DNA of 64,000 nt from Halomicrobium salinisoli (GCF_020405185.1 NZ_CP084463.1:1612001-1676000); one strand, 5' to 3'; positions 24,040 to 32,856 are shown, numbered from the stretch's first letter. A program made the numbers and translations. The notes: a model not told the origin generated them from the letters alone.

Positions 24040-24720
24040 CTACTCGAGTTCGTCGGCCAGTTCGCCCATCGAGTCGATCGTCAGGGCCGGCTCCGTCTCG
24101 TAGGGGCCCCAGAGCGTGTCCTGGCGGTTGATCCACACGCCCTGCATGCCGACGTGGACCGCACCCGGGACGTCCCACCAGCCCGCTGCCGTGTAGCAGA
24201 TGGCCTCGGGCTCGACCCCGATCCGGTCGGCCGCGTGGCGGTACAGCGGGGCGTCGGGCTTGAACTGCTCTATCTCGTCGGCGCTGACGGTGTCGGCGAC
24301 GAGGTCGCCGAGGTCCCCGTGATCGACCATCGTCTCGAGCATGTCCTCGCTGCCGTTCGAGACGACGTAGCAGTCGTAGCCCGCCTCGTTCAGCCGCTCC
24401 AGCGCCGGGTGGACGTCGTCGAACACCGGCACCGTCTCGAGGGCCGAGATGATCTCCTCGCGCTCGTCCTCGCTCACGTCGAGGCCGAGCGTCTCGACGG
24501 CGTACCGGAGGGCGTGGCGGTTCATCTCGAGGAAGGAGTCGTACTCCTCGATGGCGTTCCCGACCATCGCGTACCCCAGCGAGCGGTTCCGCATCAGCTT
24601 CGTCACGGGCTCCGGCGAGTCGACGTACTCGCCGATCGTGTCCTCGATAGACATCACGTCGACGAGCGTCCCGTAGGAGTCGAACGCGACCGCTTCGACC
24701 GCGTCGGAGTCGAGTGCCAT
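24040..24720 (-). CDS. HAD superfamily hydrolase, haloacid dehalogenase type II-like
   Basis: 226 residues. A Rossmann-like HAD phosphatase/dehalogenase. Motif I is VAFDSYGTLVDV (nucleophile Asp, with Ser in place of the usual second aromatic), motif II is CYVVSNGSEDML, motif III is the Lys in EQFKPDAPLYRHAADRIGV, and motif IV is the CYTAAGWWDVPGAVHVGMQGVWINR region, close to type II 2-haloacid dehalogenases; the usual S-x-x-x-D acid pair is less clear, so phosphatase or dehalogenase action cannot be settled. The ATG at 24720 is preferred since the longer frame runs through the divergent promoter. Divergent from the ZIP-like transporter. Confidence 0.85.
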   Translation of the reverse strand: MALDSDAVEAVAFDSYGTLVDVMSIEDTIGEYVDSPEPVTKLMRNRSLGYAMVGNAIEEYDSFLEMNRHALRYAVETLGLDVSEDEREEIISALETVPVFDDVHPALERLNEAGYDCYVVSNGSEDMLETMVDHGDLGDLVADTVSADEIEQFKPDAPLYRHAADRIGVEPEAICYTAAGWWDVPGAVHVGMQGVWINRQDTLWGPYETEPALTIDSMGELADELE

Positions 24721-24932
24721 GTGTAACCCAGGAGCCCCGCGGCGAAGTATTCTGTGCCAGTGATAAGACCGTCCGATCGACGGTCCCTCTCGGACCGTGA
24801 GGTCGTCCCGGGCTCCGGTCCGTCGCGCCGACCGGCCCACGGTGTGCATCCGGGCGCGGGACCGAACGCCGGCCGGCGACAGATCGCCGCAGTGACACCA
24901 CACAACTGTATCCAGCCCCAAGCGGGAGTGTC

Positions 24933-25655
24933 ATGGCCGGTACCCTGATTCAGGCGCTCTCGTACACGATGCTGGCGGTCGTGGCCGCGCTCGTCGGCGG
25001 TCTCATCGCCGTCTACCGCGCCCCGGGACCGCAGATGGAGAGCAACGTGCAGCACTTCGCGGCGGGCGTCGTGTTCGCCGCCGTCGCCGCCGAGCTTCTT
25101 CCGGACGTCCACACGCGGGCGCCGGCCGTCGTGGTCGTCGGGTTCGCGATCGGCGTGGTTACCATGCTCGGCATCCACCGGCTCAGCACGTACGTCGAGA
25201 AGCAGAACATCGGCGGGAAGATGGCCGGCGCCACCGGCCTGCTCATCACGGTGGGCATCGACATGCTGATCGACGGCGTCCTGATCGGCGTGACGTTCCT
25301 GGCGGAGGCGGCCACGGGCGTCCTCATCGCGGTGGCGCTCGCCATCGAGGTCCTCTTCCTCGGGGTGACCGGCGTCGTCGCCCTGCCGGCGTCGACGAGC
25401 ACGCCGAAGAAACTCGCCGTCCCCGCCGCCTTCGGTGTGCTCCTGCTGACCGGCGTGACCGGCGGCACCCTCGTCTTCGACGGCGTGACGGGCGCGCCCA
25501 TCGCGCTCGTGCTCGCGTTCGGCTCCGCCGCCTTCCTCTACCTCGTGACCGAGGAGCTCCTCGTCAAGGCCCAGAAGGTCCCGGAGACGCCGACGTCGAC
25601 GACGCTGTTCTTCGTCGGTTTCCTCGTCATCTTCCTGCTCGACATGCTCCATTGA
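24933..25655 (+). CDS. ZIP family metal transporter
   Basis: 240 residues with about eight membrane helices. ZIP-type features: an N-terminal SYTMLAVVAALVGGLIAVYRAP helix, a QHFAAGVVFAAVAAELLPDV helix with the E-L-L-P pair, GLLITVGIDMLIDGVLIGVTFL (helix 4, where Asp replaces the more usual His of H-S/N-x-x-D-G) and the EVLFLGVTGVVALPASTSTP helix 5 in which an E occupies the metal site, then FLYLVTEELLVKAQ. This is close to the GufA/ZupT-like branch, which moves zinc, iron or manganese into the cell. The metal cannot be told. It sits after the siderophore operon and HAD gene, which makes iron one option, but no iron box was seen in front. Confidence 0.78.
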   Translation: MAGTLIQALSYTMLAVVAALVGGLIAVYRAPGPQMESNVQHFAAGVVFAAVAAELLPDVHTRAPAVVVVGFAIGVVTMLGIHRLSTYVEKQNIGGKMAGATGLLITVGIDMLIDGVLIGVTFLAEAATGVLIAVALAIEVLFLGVTGVVALPASTSTPKKLAVPAAFGVLLLTGVTGGTLVFDGVTGAPIALVLAFGSAAFLYLVTEELLVKAQKVPETPTSTTLFFVGFLVIFLLDMLH

Positions 25656-25717
25656 GGCGCCGGCGCTGTTCGGCCGGACGCCTCACCACTATTGCCGTCG
25701 CGCCCCGACGGCGAGAC

Positions 25718-26548
25718 GTGAACCACGAGACCTGGTCCGAGGCGCAGGCCGAGACGACCGTGACGGTCGACGGCCACGACCTGTCGCTGGCGTACCGCGA
25801 CGCGGGGACCGGCGAGCCCGTCCTCCTCCTCCACGGCATCCCGACGTGGTCGTTCCTCTGGCGGCGGATCGCGCCCCCGCTCGAGGGGCAGTTCCGGACG
25901 ATCGTCCCCGACCTCGTCGGATACGGGAACAGCGACCGGCGCGACGGTTTCGACCGGTCGATACGGGCGCAGGAACAGGTGGTGGCCGATCTGGTTGACC
26001 GGCTGGGCCTCGACGAGTTCCACGTCGTCGGCCACGACATCGGTGGCGGCGTCGCGCTCCGCTACGCCGCGCACACCGAGGGCCGCGTCGACCGGCTGGT
26101 CCTCTCGAACGCGACGGCGTACGATTCCTGGCCGGTCGAGTACATCACGTCGCTGGGGCTGCCGAAGACGGCCGAGATGGACGAAGAGGCGTTCCGCGCG
26201 GAACTCGACCGCGCGTTCGTCGACGGCCTCGAACGCGCCGACCCCGAAACGGAGTGGATCGAAGGGATGACCGTGCCGTGGCTGCGGTCGGACGGCCGAC
26301 GGGCGTTCGCCCGCGCCGCCGTGGCGACGAACACGAACCACACCACCGAGATCGACTACGGGGCGATCGACGCGGACCTGCTGTGCCTGTGGGGCGCCGC
26401 CGACGAGGAGCAGCCGGTCGAGGACGGCAGGAGGCTCGTCGAGGACGTTGGCGGCGAGGTCCTCGCGTTCGACGACGCCGGGCACTGGGTGACGGAGGAC
26501 CGACCGGCGGCGTACCGAGAGCAGCTCGAGGCGTTCCTCTCTGGGTGA
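25718..26548 (+). CDS. Alpha/beta hydrolase, haloalkane dehalogenase-like
   Basis: 276 residues from a GTG at 25718. The alpha/beta-hydrolase core is clear: VLLLHGIPTWSFLWRRIAPPL (oxyanion HG), VPDLVGYGNSDRR, FHVVGHDIGGGVALRYA with Asp as nucleophile (G-H-D-I-G-G), which is the haloalkane dehalogenase/epoxide hydrolase pattern rather than the serine of esterases, LCLWGAADEEQPVEDG and the catalytic His in DDAGHWVTEDRP. The GTG is the first start after the ZIP gene that keeps the fold complete; an AT-rich CTATTGCC lies about 28 bases upstream. Cytoplasmic; the natural substrate is unknown. Confidence 0.87.
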   Translation: MNHETWSEAQAETTVTVDGHDLSLAYRDAGTGEPVLLLHGIPTWSFLWRRIAPPLEGQFRTIVPDLVGYGNSDRRDGFDRSIRAQEQVVADLVDRLGLDEFHVVGHDIGGGVALRYAAHTEGRVDRLVLSNATAYDSWPVEYITSLGLPKTAEMDEEAFRAELDRAFVDGLERADPETEWIEGMTVPWLRSDGRRAFARAAVATNTNHTTEIDYGAIDADLLCLWGAADEEQPVEDGRRLVEDVGGEVLAFDDAGHWVTEDRPAAYREQLEAFLSG

Positions 26549-26681
26549 CGAGCGGTCGGTGCGGCAGCCCCGATGGGGACGCCCCCGAGGCGCGTTCGTG
26601 GGTCCGACGCGCCGCCTCGGTTGTCAACTGGAAATAACGATTAATCACGCGGGTCCCGTCAACTATCCCACAGTATTTCGC

Positions 26682-28250
26682 ATGAGAGAGCAACCGTCCC
26701 GCGGTCTCGTCCGCTCGGCGATGGCTGGCGGTATCAGTATCGGTACGACGATGTTCGTGGAGCAGCGGGAGGCGGTGCGCCACCGGCTGGCCAGCTGGCG
26801 CCTCTCGTCGTCCTCCCGGTTCCCGATGATCCGGCTTCCCGACGGTTACGAAATCGAGAAAGTAGCCGACGGTCTCACGTACCCGACCTCCGTCGTCTGG
26901 GACGACGAGGGTACGATGTACGTGGCCGAAGCGGGCGGGGCGTTCCTCGACGAGGAGGACGGCTCGGCGCGGATCCTCCGCCTGGAAGACGGAGAGGCGA
27001 CGGAAGTCGTCAACCTGGACGACGAGATCTACCCGTCGATCTCGGGGATGACCTGGCACGACGGCGCCTTCTACGTCACCCACCGCGAGGAGGACCTGTC
27101 CGGGGCGGTGTCCAGGGTGACGCCGGACGGAGAGCGGACGCAGATTCTCGGCGGCGTCGTCGACGCCAAGTCGGACCATCAGCTCAACGACATCCGAGTG
27201 GGTGGCGACGGGCGGATGTACGTCTGCTCCGGCATCGCGGGCAACTCCGGGTTCATGGACCAGGTCATGATCCCGTTCGTGCAGAAGGCCCCGGATGGAC
27301 ACCCGACGGCCGCCGAGGACGTCGTTCTCAGAGGCGTCAACGTCGAACTCCCCGACTTCCGGGAGGGCGAGTCGGGGACCGTCCGGACGGGCGCGTTCGT
27401 CCCGTTCGGCACCGAGACGGAACCCGGTCAGGTGATCGAGGGCCGCGACAAGTGCGGTGGCGCCATCCTCGCCTTCGACCCCCAGAACGCGGAGGAGACG
27501 GTCGAGCCCCACGCGTGGGGCTTGCGCAACGCCGTCGGCATCGCATGGGACCAGCGCGGCGAGCTGTTCGTCGCCGAGAACGGCTACGACAACGCGCCCG
27601 GGCGGCCGATCAGCGAGAACTACGACGCCACGTACATCGTCCAGGAGGGCGCGTGGTACGGCTGGCCCGACTTCACGGCCAAGATGGAGCCGGTCACGAG
27701 CCCGAAGTACAAACCCACCAAGTCGACGCTCGCGCCGCAGTACGTCGACGGCGAACGGCAGCCGGAGGAGCTGTCGTTCCTGATCGACCACGAAGCGAGC
27801 GGTCTCGAACAGCCGGACGAGTCGCTCGTAGCGGGCCTGCACGAGGTGAACGCGTCGCCGTCGAAACCGGACGTCGCGCCCGGGTCCTGGGGCGAGTACG
27901 CCAACCAGCTGTTCGTCCCCGAGTACGGTGACCTCTCGTGGACCACGAACGCGCTACGAGACAAACCAGCGGGGTGCCGAGTCGGCGTGATCGACACGGA
28001 GGGCGAAAGCCAGCAGAAGGTGCGCGCGTTCGTCCAGAACGCGAAGCCCGGACCGGCGTCGGAGCAGGGACGCGTCGGGGAGGGTCTCGAGCGACCCTAC
28101 GACGTGAAGTTCGGTCCAGACGGCGCGATGTACATCGTCGACTTCGGCGTCCAGCGAATCAATCGCGGCCGAATCGCACAGGGCCATTTACCGGTCGAGT
28201 GGGACCCGGAGACCGGCATGGTCTGGCGAGTCGCTCCGGCCGCCTACTGA
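26682..28250 (+). CDS. PQQ-dependent sugar/sorbosone dehydrogenase-like beta-propeller protein
   Basis: 522 residues. A six-bladed soluble-glucose-dehydrogenase/L-sorbosone dehydrogenase-like propeller: LPDGYEIEKVADGLTYPTSVVWDDEGTMYVAEAGG starts blade 1; SGMTWHDGAFYVTHRE, DHQLNDIRVGGDGRMYVCSG, PHAWGLRNAVGIAWDQRGELFVAENGYDNAPGRPISENYDATYIVQEGAWYGWPDF with the R-N substrate region, LFVPEYGDL and GLERPYDVKFGPDGAMYIVDFG are later blades. An N-terminal segment (residues 15-26, AGGISIGTTMFV) is weakly hydrophobic, not a clear signal peptide. PQQ binding is family knowledge; no PQQ synthesis gene is in the window. Start ATG at 26682, after an AT-rich stretch. Confidence 0.82.
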   Translation: MREQPSRGLVRSAMAGGISIGTTMFVEQREAVRHRLASWRLSSSSRFPMIRLPDGYEIEKVADGLTYPTSVVWDDEGTMYVAEAGGAFLDEEDGSARILRLEDGEATEVVNLDDEIYPSISGMTWHDGAFYVTHREEDLSGAVSRVTPDGERTQILGGVVDAKSDHQLNDIRVGGDGRMYVCSGIAGNSGFMDQVMIPFVQKAPDGHPTAAEDVVLRGVNVELPDFREGESGTVRTGAFVPFGTETEPGQVIEGRDKCGGAILAFDPQNAEETVEPHAWGLRNAVGIAWDQRGELFVAENGYDNAPGRPISENYDATYIVQEGAWYGWPDFTAKMEPVTSPKYKPTKSTLAPQYVDGERQPEELSFLIDHEASGLEQPDESLVAGLHEVNASPSKPDVAPGSWGEYANQLFVPEYGDLSWTTNALRDKPAGCRVGVIDTEGESQQKVRAFVQNAKPGPASEQGRVGEGLERPYDVKFGPDGAMYIVDFGVQRINRGRIAQGHLPVEWDPETGMVWRVAPAAY

Positions 28251-28308
28251 ACGCAGAGAACAGACCCATGCACTACCTATCGTCCACGAAACCGGAGGTC
28301 GACCTGCC

Positions 28309-28734
28309 ATGACGACGGAGAACGACGATACACCGGCGGAGCTACTGCGCGACGTCATCGAGGAGTTCGACTGTTCCACGGGTACGCTCCACCGGTTGGA
28401 GGGGGACGAACTGAGGCTCGTCGAACACCAGGGCATCCCGGATCCCGTTGTCGACAGGATCGAGACGATCCCGATCGGAAAGGGGATGGCCGGAATCGCC
28501 CCGGAGCGGCGCGAGCCGGTACAGGTGTGCAACCTGCAGACGGACGACTCCGGCGTCGCCGAACCCGGTGCGCGCGTGACGATGATGGAGGGATCTATCG
28601 CCGCACCGATCGTCGGGTCGGACGGTGCGCTCGAAGGGACCATCGGGGTCGCCAAACCGGAGCCCTACGAGTTCACGCCGACGGAATGCGACCGGTTGTT
28701 GCGCTCGGGCGCGCTGGTCGCGCAACAGTTGTGA
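28309..28734 (+). CDS. GAF domain protein
   Basis: 141 residues forming one GAF domain and nothing else: an N-terminal helix (TPAELLRDVIEEF), CSTGTLHRLEGDELRLVEHQGIPDPVVDRIETIPIGKGMAGIAPERREPVQVCNLQTDDSGVAEPGARVTMMEGSIAAPIVGSDGALEGTIGVAKPEPYEFTPTECDRLLRSGALVAQQL shows the two strand pairs and the IGKGMAGIA helix turn found in GAF sensor domains. Single GAF proteins bind small ligands or methionine sulfoxide (fRMsr); the cysteines C29 and C85 do not match the fRMsr triad with certainty. It begins 58 bases after the propeller gene on the same strand. Confidence 0.8.
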   Translation: MTTENDDTPAELLRDVIEEFDCSTGTLHRLEGDELRLVEHQGIPDPVVDRIETIPIGKGMAGIAPERREPVQVCNLQTDDSGVAEPGARVTMMEGSIAAPIVGSDGALEGTIGVAKPEPYEFTPTECDRLLRSGALVAQQL

Positions 28735-28768
28735 TCGCGAAACCTGAGGAGCGACCGAACAGGTGGAT

Positions 28769-29629
28769 TCACTCCTCGCTCGCAGTGACCGCGAGGATCA
28801 GTTCGGCCGCCTCGTCGGGCGCGTCCCAGTGCGGATAGTGTCCGCTGTCCTCGAACCAGTACAGGCGAGCGCCGGGGAACCGCTCCAGCGCGCGGCTCGC
28901 CTGTCTGGGCAGGGTCACCCGATCCTTGCGACCCCATCCGATCACGACTGCTCCCGGCGTGGAGTCCGTCCCCGGCTGGCCGGGGCCGAAGGCCAACCGA
29001 TACAGCAGTTCGTCGAACGACGGCGAGTCGGCGAAGGTCCGCATCTCCTCCCGCGCGACGTCGGCGGACAGGGCCCAGGGCCGCGCCGAGAGTTGCGCCA
29101 GAAGGAGCGTCCGACCGAGCGCGGTACCCAGTATCGGGCCCATCACGGGCTGGAGGAGGCGAACGAGGCGGATCGACGGGGCGAGCGTCGCGTAGAAGAA
29201 GTACCGCTCCCACCCTCGCCAGAACCCACCGGGATCGAGCGCGACGGTGTCGCCGACCGTCCCCCGGCGCGCGAGTTCGAGGACGAGTCGTCCACCCATC
29301 GAGTTACCGACCACGTCGACGCCGGCGAGGTCGTTCGCGTCGAGAAACGACGTCACGGCGTCGGAGAGGGTATCGATGGACACCGCACCGGTCAGCGCCG
29401 GCGTCTCGCCGTGCCCGGGGAGGTCCATCGCGATCACCTCGCGCTCGGCGGCCAGTTCGTCGAGGACGGGGGTCCACGTACGCCAGCTCCCGCACAGCCC
29501 GTGTACGAGGACCAGCGCTCTCCCGTCCCTCGACGTATGTGGTTCATCTCCATACGCAGCGATGGGACCCCAGGGTCGTATGATTTCTATCAGTTTACGC
29601 CGTACTTTGATCCCCGATCGCCCTCGCAT
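28769..29629 (-). CDS. Alpha/beta hydrolase with serine nucleophile
   Basis: 286 residues. The core elements are RALVLVHGLCGSWRTWTPVLDELA (oxyanion), VIAMDLPGHGETPALTG, VDVVGNSMGGRLVLELARRG (G-N-S-M-G-G, serine nucleophile), VVIGWGRKDRVTLPRQA and the catalytic His in FEDSGHYPHWDAPDEA. A cap region with FWRGWERYFFYATLAPSIRLVRLLQPVMG is long and hydrophobic, which would suit a bulky substrate. The frame up to the ATG at 29629 adds a basic N-terminus; an alternative start is possible. Third positions are less GC-biased than in neighbouring blocks. Convergent with the GAF gene. Confidence 0.83.
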   Translation of the reverse strand: MRGRSGIKVRRKLIEIIRPWGPIAAYGDEPHTSRDGRALVLVHGLCGSWRTWTPVLDELAAEREVIAMDLPGHGETPALTGAVSIDTLSDAVTSFLDANDLAGVDVVGNSMGGRLVLELARRGTVGDTVALDPGGFWRGWERYFFYATLAPSIRLVRLLQPVMGPILGTALGRTLLLAQLSARPWALSADVAREEMRTFADSPSFDELLYRLAFGPGQPGTDSTPGAVVIGWGRKDRVTLPRQASRALERFPGARLYWFEDSGHYPHWDAPDEAAELILAVTASEE

Positions 29630-29873
29630 CGCCGTCTCGCTCGTCTCTGCGCTGGTCGTGAGCGACGACGCCGCTATCAGCTCACGGAGTTCCGAGGGAG
29701 AGCGGCGAAATCAGGCCACACAGCCGCCTCTACGAGACGGCTGTCGTGTGACGCAGACTCTAATACACCCAGTGCAGGCGCCCTCACAGTGGCATGTGTA
29801 ACTCGACGTACGTCACCGGTGACGAAGATCGGGTGCCCAACTTTGATTGATCGGCCAGCGGTAGACGCGCAAG

Positions 29874-30860
29874 ATGGTACAAGGCGGCCCGGTCGTTCAG
29901 ATTGGCGTGATTCTCCTCTCGATACTGGGACTGTGGATCGGCGCACGGCTTCTGGTCGACGCAGTCGTTCGCCTGGCTCGGCGGTTCGGGCTCTCGGACC
30001 TCACTATCGGACTGACTATCGTCGCGATGGGTACCTCGACGCCGGAACTCGCGGTGTCGGTCGACGCCGCGCTCAAAGGGGTGGGCGACATCGCGGTCGC
30101 TAACGTCCTCGGCTCGAACATTTACAATCTGGCGTTTATTCTGGGCGTGATCTCCCTACTGAAGGTAATCCCGGTCGCGGAGTCGCTCGTTCGTCGCGAC
30201 GGCGTCGCTCTCCTGGCGAGCACTCTCGCCGGTGGGATCGCGGTTTTGAATCTCCAGGTCACGAGAGTCGAAGGCGTACTCCTGACGGGAGCGTTCGTCG
30301 CCTACACGGCCTACCTACTCCGCACCAACCAGTCGGACTCGGCGGTACCCACTGGTCAGGCGCTCAGTGAAGCGGGCGTACCCCGTCCAGTGACCGAACG
30401 GGTGGCCTTCCGCGGGCGCGACGTCGTCCTCCTCGTCGGTGGATTGGCGATAGTACTGGTGAGCGGCGACTTCATGGTAGCGGCCGCGTCGGAGCTGGCC
30501 CGCGGCGCCGGTATCTCCGAGTGGGTGATCGGCGGGACCATCGTCGCAGCGGGCACGTCGACGCCGGAGTTCGCCGTCTCGCTGGTCGCGATCCAGCGTG
30601 GGAGCCTCGGCGTCTCGGTCGGTAACGTCGTCGGCAGCAACATCTACAACGTCACTGGAATCCTGGGCGTCGCGGCGGTCGTTCGTCCGCTCGCCGTGAG
30701 CGGCCTGGCGCTGGAGACGGTAGCGTGGCTGGCTGGCATCTCCCTCCTGATGGTCGCTGCCCTCTGGACGAAACGGGAACTGTCCCGGAAAGAAGGCGCT
30801 CTCTTCGCGTCCTCCGAAGTCGTTCGGTGGATTCTCGGGATCTCCGGACTGCTCGGGTAG
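29874..30860 (+). CDS. Calcium/sodium antiporter (CaCA superfamily)
   Basis: 328 residues with about ten membrane helices in two inverted repeats, each holding the alpha-repeat signature: TIVAMGTSTPELAVSVDAALKGVGDIAVANVLGSNIYNLAFILG and TIVAAGTSTPEFAVSLVAIQRGSLGVSVGNVVGSNIYNVTGILG. The paired G-T-S-T-P-E and G-S-N-I-Y-N motifs supply the cation-binding Glu and Asn of K+-dependent or Na+/Ca2+ exchangers (YrbG type). Cation export across the membrane is expected. The codon use shows more A/T third positions than the GC-rich neighbours. It lies beyond a 244-base gap that holds only AT-richer, non-coding sequence. Confidence 0.92.
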   Translation: MVQGGPVVQIGVILLSILGLWIGARLLVDAVVRLARRFGLSDLTIGLTIVAMGTSTPELAVSVDAALKGVGDIAVANVLGSNIYNLAFILGVISLLKVIPVAESLVRRDGVALLASTLAGGIAVLNLQVTRVEGVLLTGAFVAYTAYLLRTNQSDSAVPTGQALSEAGVPRPVTERVAFRGRDVVLLVGGLAIVLVSGDFMVAAASELARGAGISEWVIGGTIVAAGTSTPEFAVSLVAIQRGSLGVSVGNVVGSNIYNVTGILGVAAVVRPLAVSGLALETVAWLAGISLLMVAALWTKRELSRKEGALFASSEVVRWILGISGLLG

Positions 30861-31028
30861 CCCCCCGGAATGCAGTAACCCAGTAGCAGTTCCCGCTCAC
30901 AAACAGACCCGTGAGCCGGGACAGCTCTGGAAGCTCGCCGTCTGTCACCGACCGAGGAAAGAAGAGCAACTACCGGACGGAGAATCAGCTACCAGAACGG
31001 CAATACCCCCTGAAAGAACCCAGTTCGG

Positions 31029-31316
31029 CTACCTGCTCTCCCGCTGCTCGACCTTGTTCAGTTCGATCAGCAGCCGGAAGATCGCCTTCACGAGGTTGGC
31101 GTCGACGTCGAACTGCTCGGCGTTCTCGCCGGCCCGGTCCATGACGGCCTGCTCCTGGGCCTCGTCGGTGGTCGGGAGGCCCTTCTCTTCTTTGACCTGC
31201 GCGATGGTGTCGGCGACGTAGGTCCGCTGGGCGATCTTCTCGACGATCTCCTGGTCGATGGTCTCGATCTCCTCGCGCAGTTCGTCCAGGCTCATCTCCT
31301 CTGGGTTCGTTGTCAT
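31029..31316 (-). CDS. aroQ: Chorismate mutase (AroQ type)
   Basis: 95 residues, an all-helical AroQ monofunctional chorismate mutase converting chorismate to prephenate. LREEIETIDQEIVEKIAQRTYVADTIAQVKEEKGLPTTDEAQEQAVMDRAGENAEQFDVDANLVKAIFRLLIELNKVEQ shows the I-D-x-x-I/L-x2-L/I-I..R pattern of helix 1 (active-site Arg in AQRTYVADTIAQVK, followed by Lys), the E-Q-x-V in helix 2, and the conserved helix 3. It overlaps the shikimate kinase stop by ATGA, forming a two-gene aromatic pathway operon. It complements the TyrA at 7426. Confidence 0.93.
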   Translation of the reverse strand: MTTNPEEMSLDELREEIETIDQEIVEKIAQRTYVADTIAQVKEEKGLPTTDEAQEQAVMDRAGENAEQFDVDANLVKAIFRLLIELNKVEQRESR

Positions 31317-32173
31317 AGTGTGTGCGTTCCCTCCGTTTGCGTGGTGGTCAGCCAGGTTCGCCCGTCGCGCTGGTCCCAGTACTCCCGGACCTGCTCCAGC
31401 GCCGGCCGGTCGCCGACGGCGACGAACGACGGACCGGTGCCGGACAGCGAGACGCCCTCGACCTGTCGCATGGCCTCGACGAGCGGTTCGGCGTCGAAGC
31501 CCAGCGCGGCGCAGAACGCCAGCCCGTTGACGGTCATCGCGCGCTGGTACCGGCCGTCGAGCGCGAGGTCCTCGACGAGGCGGGCCATCGACGCGACGTG
31601 CTCGCAGCGCGTCACGTCGGCGTCGGCGCTGTAGGCCCGCTCCGGCGGCGTCCAGACGAGGACGTCCCAGTCGACCTCGTCGCGAGCGAGCACCTCGTCG
31701 TCGTCGTTGTCGGTGACGGTGACGCCGCCGAGCATCGAGGCGGAGGCGTCGTCGAAGGCGCCGGTGGCCGTGACGCCGACGTCGCGGGCGGCCATCACGC
31801 CCAGGCGGGCCATGTCCTCGCGGCTCATCTTCCCGGTCTTGTCCAGCGCGTCCAGCGTCGCCATGACCGTCGCGTTCGCGGCGGCGCTGCTCGACTTCAG
31901 CCCGGAGGCCATCGGGACGTCGCTCTCGGTGCGGACGACGGCGCCGTCGACCTCGGGGTCGGCGTGGGCGTCCAGCACGTACTCGACGACGGTCTCGATG
32001 AGGGCGGTGTCGGCGTCGGGGTGACCCTCGACGTGGCCCTCGATGCCCTCGTCGTCCTCGAACAGGTCGACGGTGGCGTAGGTGTACTCGTCGATGGCGA
32101 AGGCGGACCCGCGGTGGGTCGCCAGCGCGTTGAGGACCGTCCCGGCCGCCGGGGCCGCTGCCTTCCCCTGCAT
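31313..32173 (-). CDS. aroK: Shikimate kinase, archaeal GHMP type
   Basis: 286 residues. Archaeal shikimate kinase of the GHMP superfamily, phosphorylating shikimate at the 3-hydroxyl. Motif 1 region: AAAPAAGTVLNALATHRGSAFAIDEYTYATV; the glycine-rich ATP motif is DVPMASGLKSSSAAANATVMATLDAL (P-x3-G-L-x-S-S-A); the C-terminal motif 3 is VEGVSLSGTGPSFVAVGD. The ATG at 32173 gives the usual length; the longer frame reads antisense into the next gene. It is translationally coupled to chorismate mutase by ATGA. Confidence 0.94.
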   Translation of the reverse strand: MQGKAAAPAAGTVLNALATHRGSAFAIDEYTYATVDLFEDDEGIEGHVEGHPDADTALIETVVEYVLDAHADPEVDGAVVRTESDVPMASGLKSSSAAANATVMATLDALDKTGKMSREDMARLGVMAARDVGVTATGAFDDASASMLGGVTVTDNDDDEVLARDEVDWDVLVWTPPERAYSADADVTRCEHVASMARLVEDLALDGRYQRAMTVNGLAFCAALGFDAEPLVEAMRQVEGVSLSGTGPSFVAVGDRPALEQVREYWDQRDGRTWLTTTQTEGTHTL

Positions 32174-32266
32174 CAGGTCACAGTCCCGCCCGCCGCTATT
32201 TACCTGTGGCGGTCGCGCTCGCCCGCGAACGGCGCCCTTTTGGCCCCGCCCGCGCAACCCCCGACG

Positions 32267-32695
32267 ATGAGCCACCGCACCGACGTCCCGCCGGACACCA
32301 TGGGAGTAGAGCTCCGGGAGGACGGCGTCGTCGTGGAGTACAACGACGGCCGCGAGGCGTACTACCGCGGCGTCCCACAGAAGGTGGAGGGCGAACTCAC
32401 CACGGCGCCGGGCAAGGACGTCCACGTCCTCGTGACCGACCCCAGCGAGACGCAGGGCGTGCTCGTCTACGTCAACGACCTGAACACCCACGACGACATC
32501 CTCGAGGACTCCGGCGTCGGCCGGGTCATCCTCGACGACGGGGAAGAAGACGAGCTGTTCCCCGGCGTTGTCGTGTCCGACAGCGAGATGCGCGTCACCG
32601 TCGACGTGGACCACGAGACGGTCCGCGGACGCGTGTTCGTCTTCGAGGAGGACGAGCTCGGCGAGCGCAGCTTCGAGCTGGTCGCACCGGAGTGA
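32267..32695 (+). CDS. Conserved haloarchaeal protein (DUF5796-like)
   Basis: 142 residues, ATG at 32267. A soluble, very acidic beta-rich protein: TMGVELREDGVVVEYNDGREAYYRGVPQKVEGELTTAPGKDVHVLVTDPSETQGVLVYVNDLNTHDDILEDSGVGRVILDDGEEDELFPGVVVSDSEMRVTVDVDHETVRGRVFVFEEDELGERSFELV. I recognise this as the haloarchaeal DUF5796 family; no function is known. It diverges from shikimate kinase with a 93-base gap and converges with a short zinc-finger gene. Confidence 0.82.
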   Translation: MSHRTDVPPDTMGVELREDGVVVEYNDGREAYYRGVPQKVEGELTTAPGKDVHVLVTDPSETQGVLVYVNDLNTHDDILEDSGVGRVILDDGEEDELFPGVVVSDSEMRVTVDVDHETVRGRVFVFEEDELGERSFELVAPE

Positions 32696-32721
32696 CCGGG
32701 CGAGCGGAGACGAGAAAGCGG

Positions 32722-32856
32722 CTACTGGATGTAAGACGGGTCCTCGGCGTCGCAGTTGTCCTCGTGCTGGCGGGCGTCGCTCTGGTCGTCGAACATCAGC
32801 CCGCACTGCTCGCACTTGTACCAGGTCATCTCGTCCCGCTCCGTTTGCACGACCAT
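32722..32856 (-). CDS. Small zinc-finger protein, 44 aa
   Basis: A 44-residue protein starting at the ATG of 32856: MVVQTERDEMTWYKCEQCGL, then MFDDQSDARQHEDNCDAEDP and SYIQ. It has a C2H2-like site, C-x2-C (residues 15 and 18), then H31 and C35, so a C-C-H-C or C2H2-type zinc ribbon. Similar 40-60-residue zinc-finger proteins are common in haloarchaea (the DUF7128 kind) and one of them regulates growth transitions in Haloferax. Here the role is unknown. The C-x2-C/H-x3-C spacing and acidic tail argue against chance. Convergent with the DUF5796-like gene. Confidence 0.75.
   Translation of the reverse strand: MVVQTERDEMTWYKCEQCGLMFDDQSDARQHEDNCDAEDPSYIQ

Noticed and set aside
29630..29873. Minus-strand frame of 89 residues between the hydrolase and the antiporter
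   Set aside because: It covers the antiporter start and promoter, has no domain, and the stretch looks like ordinary intergenic sequence.
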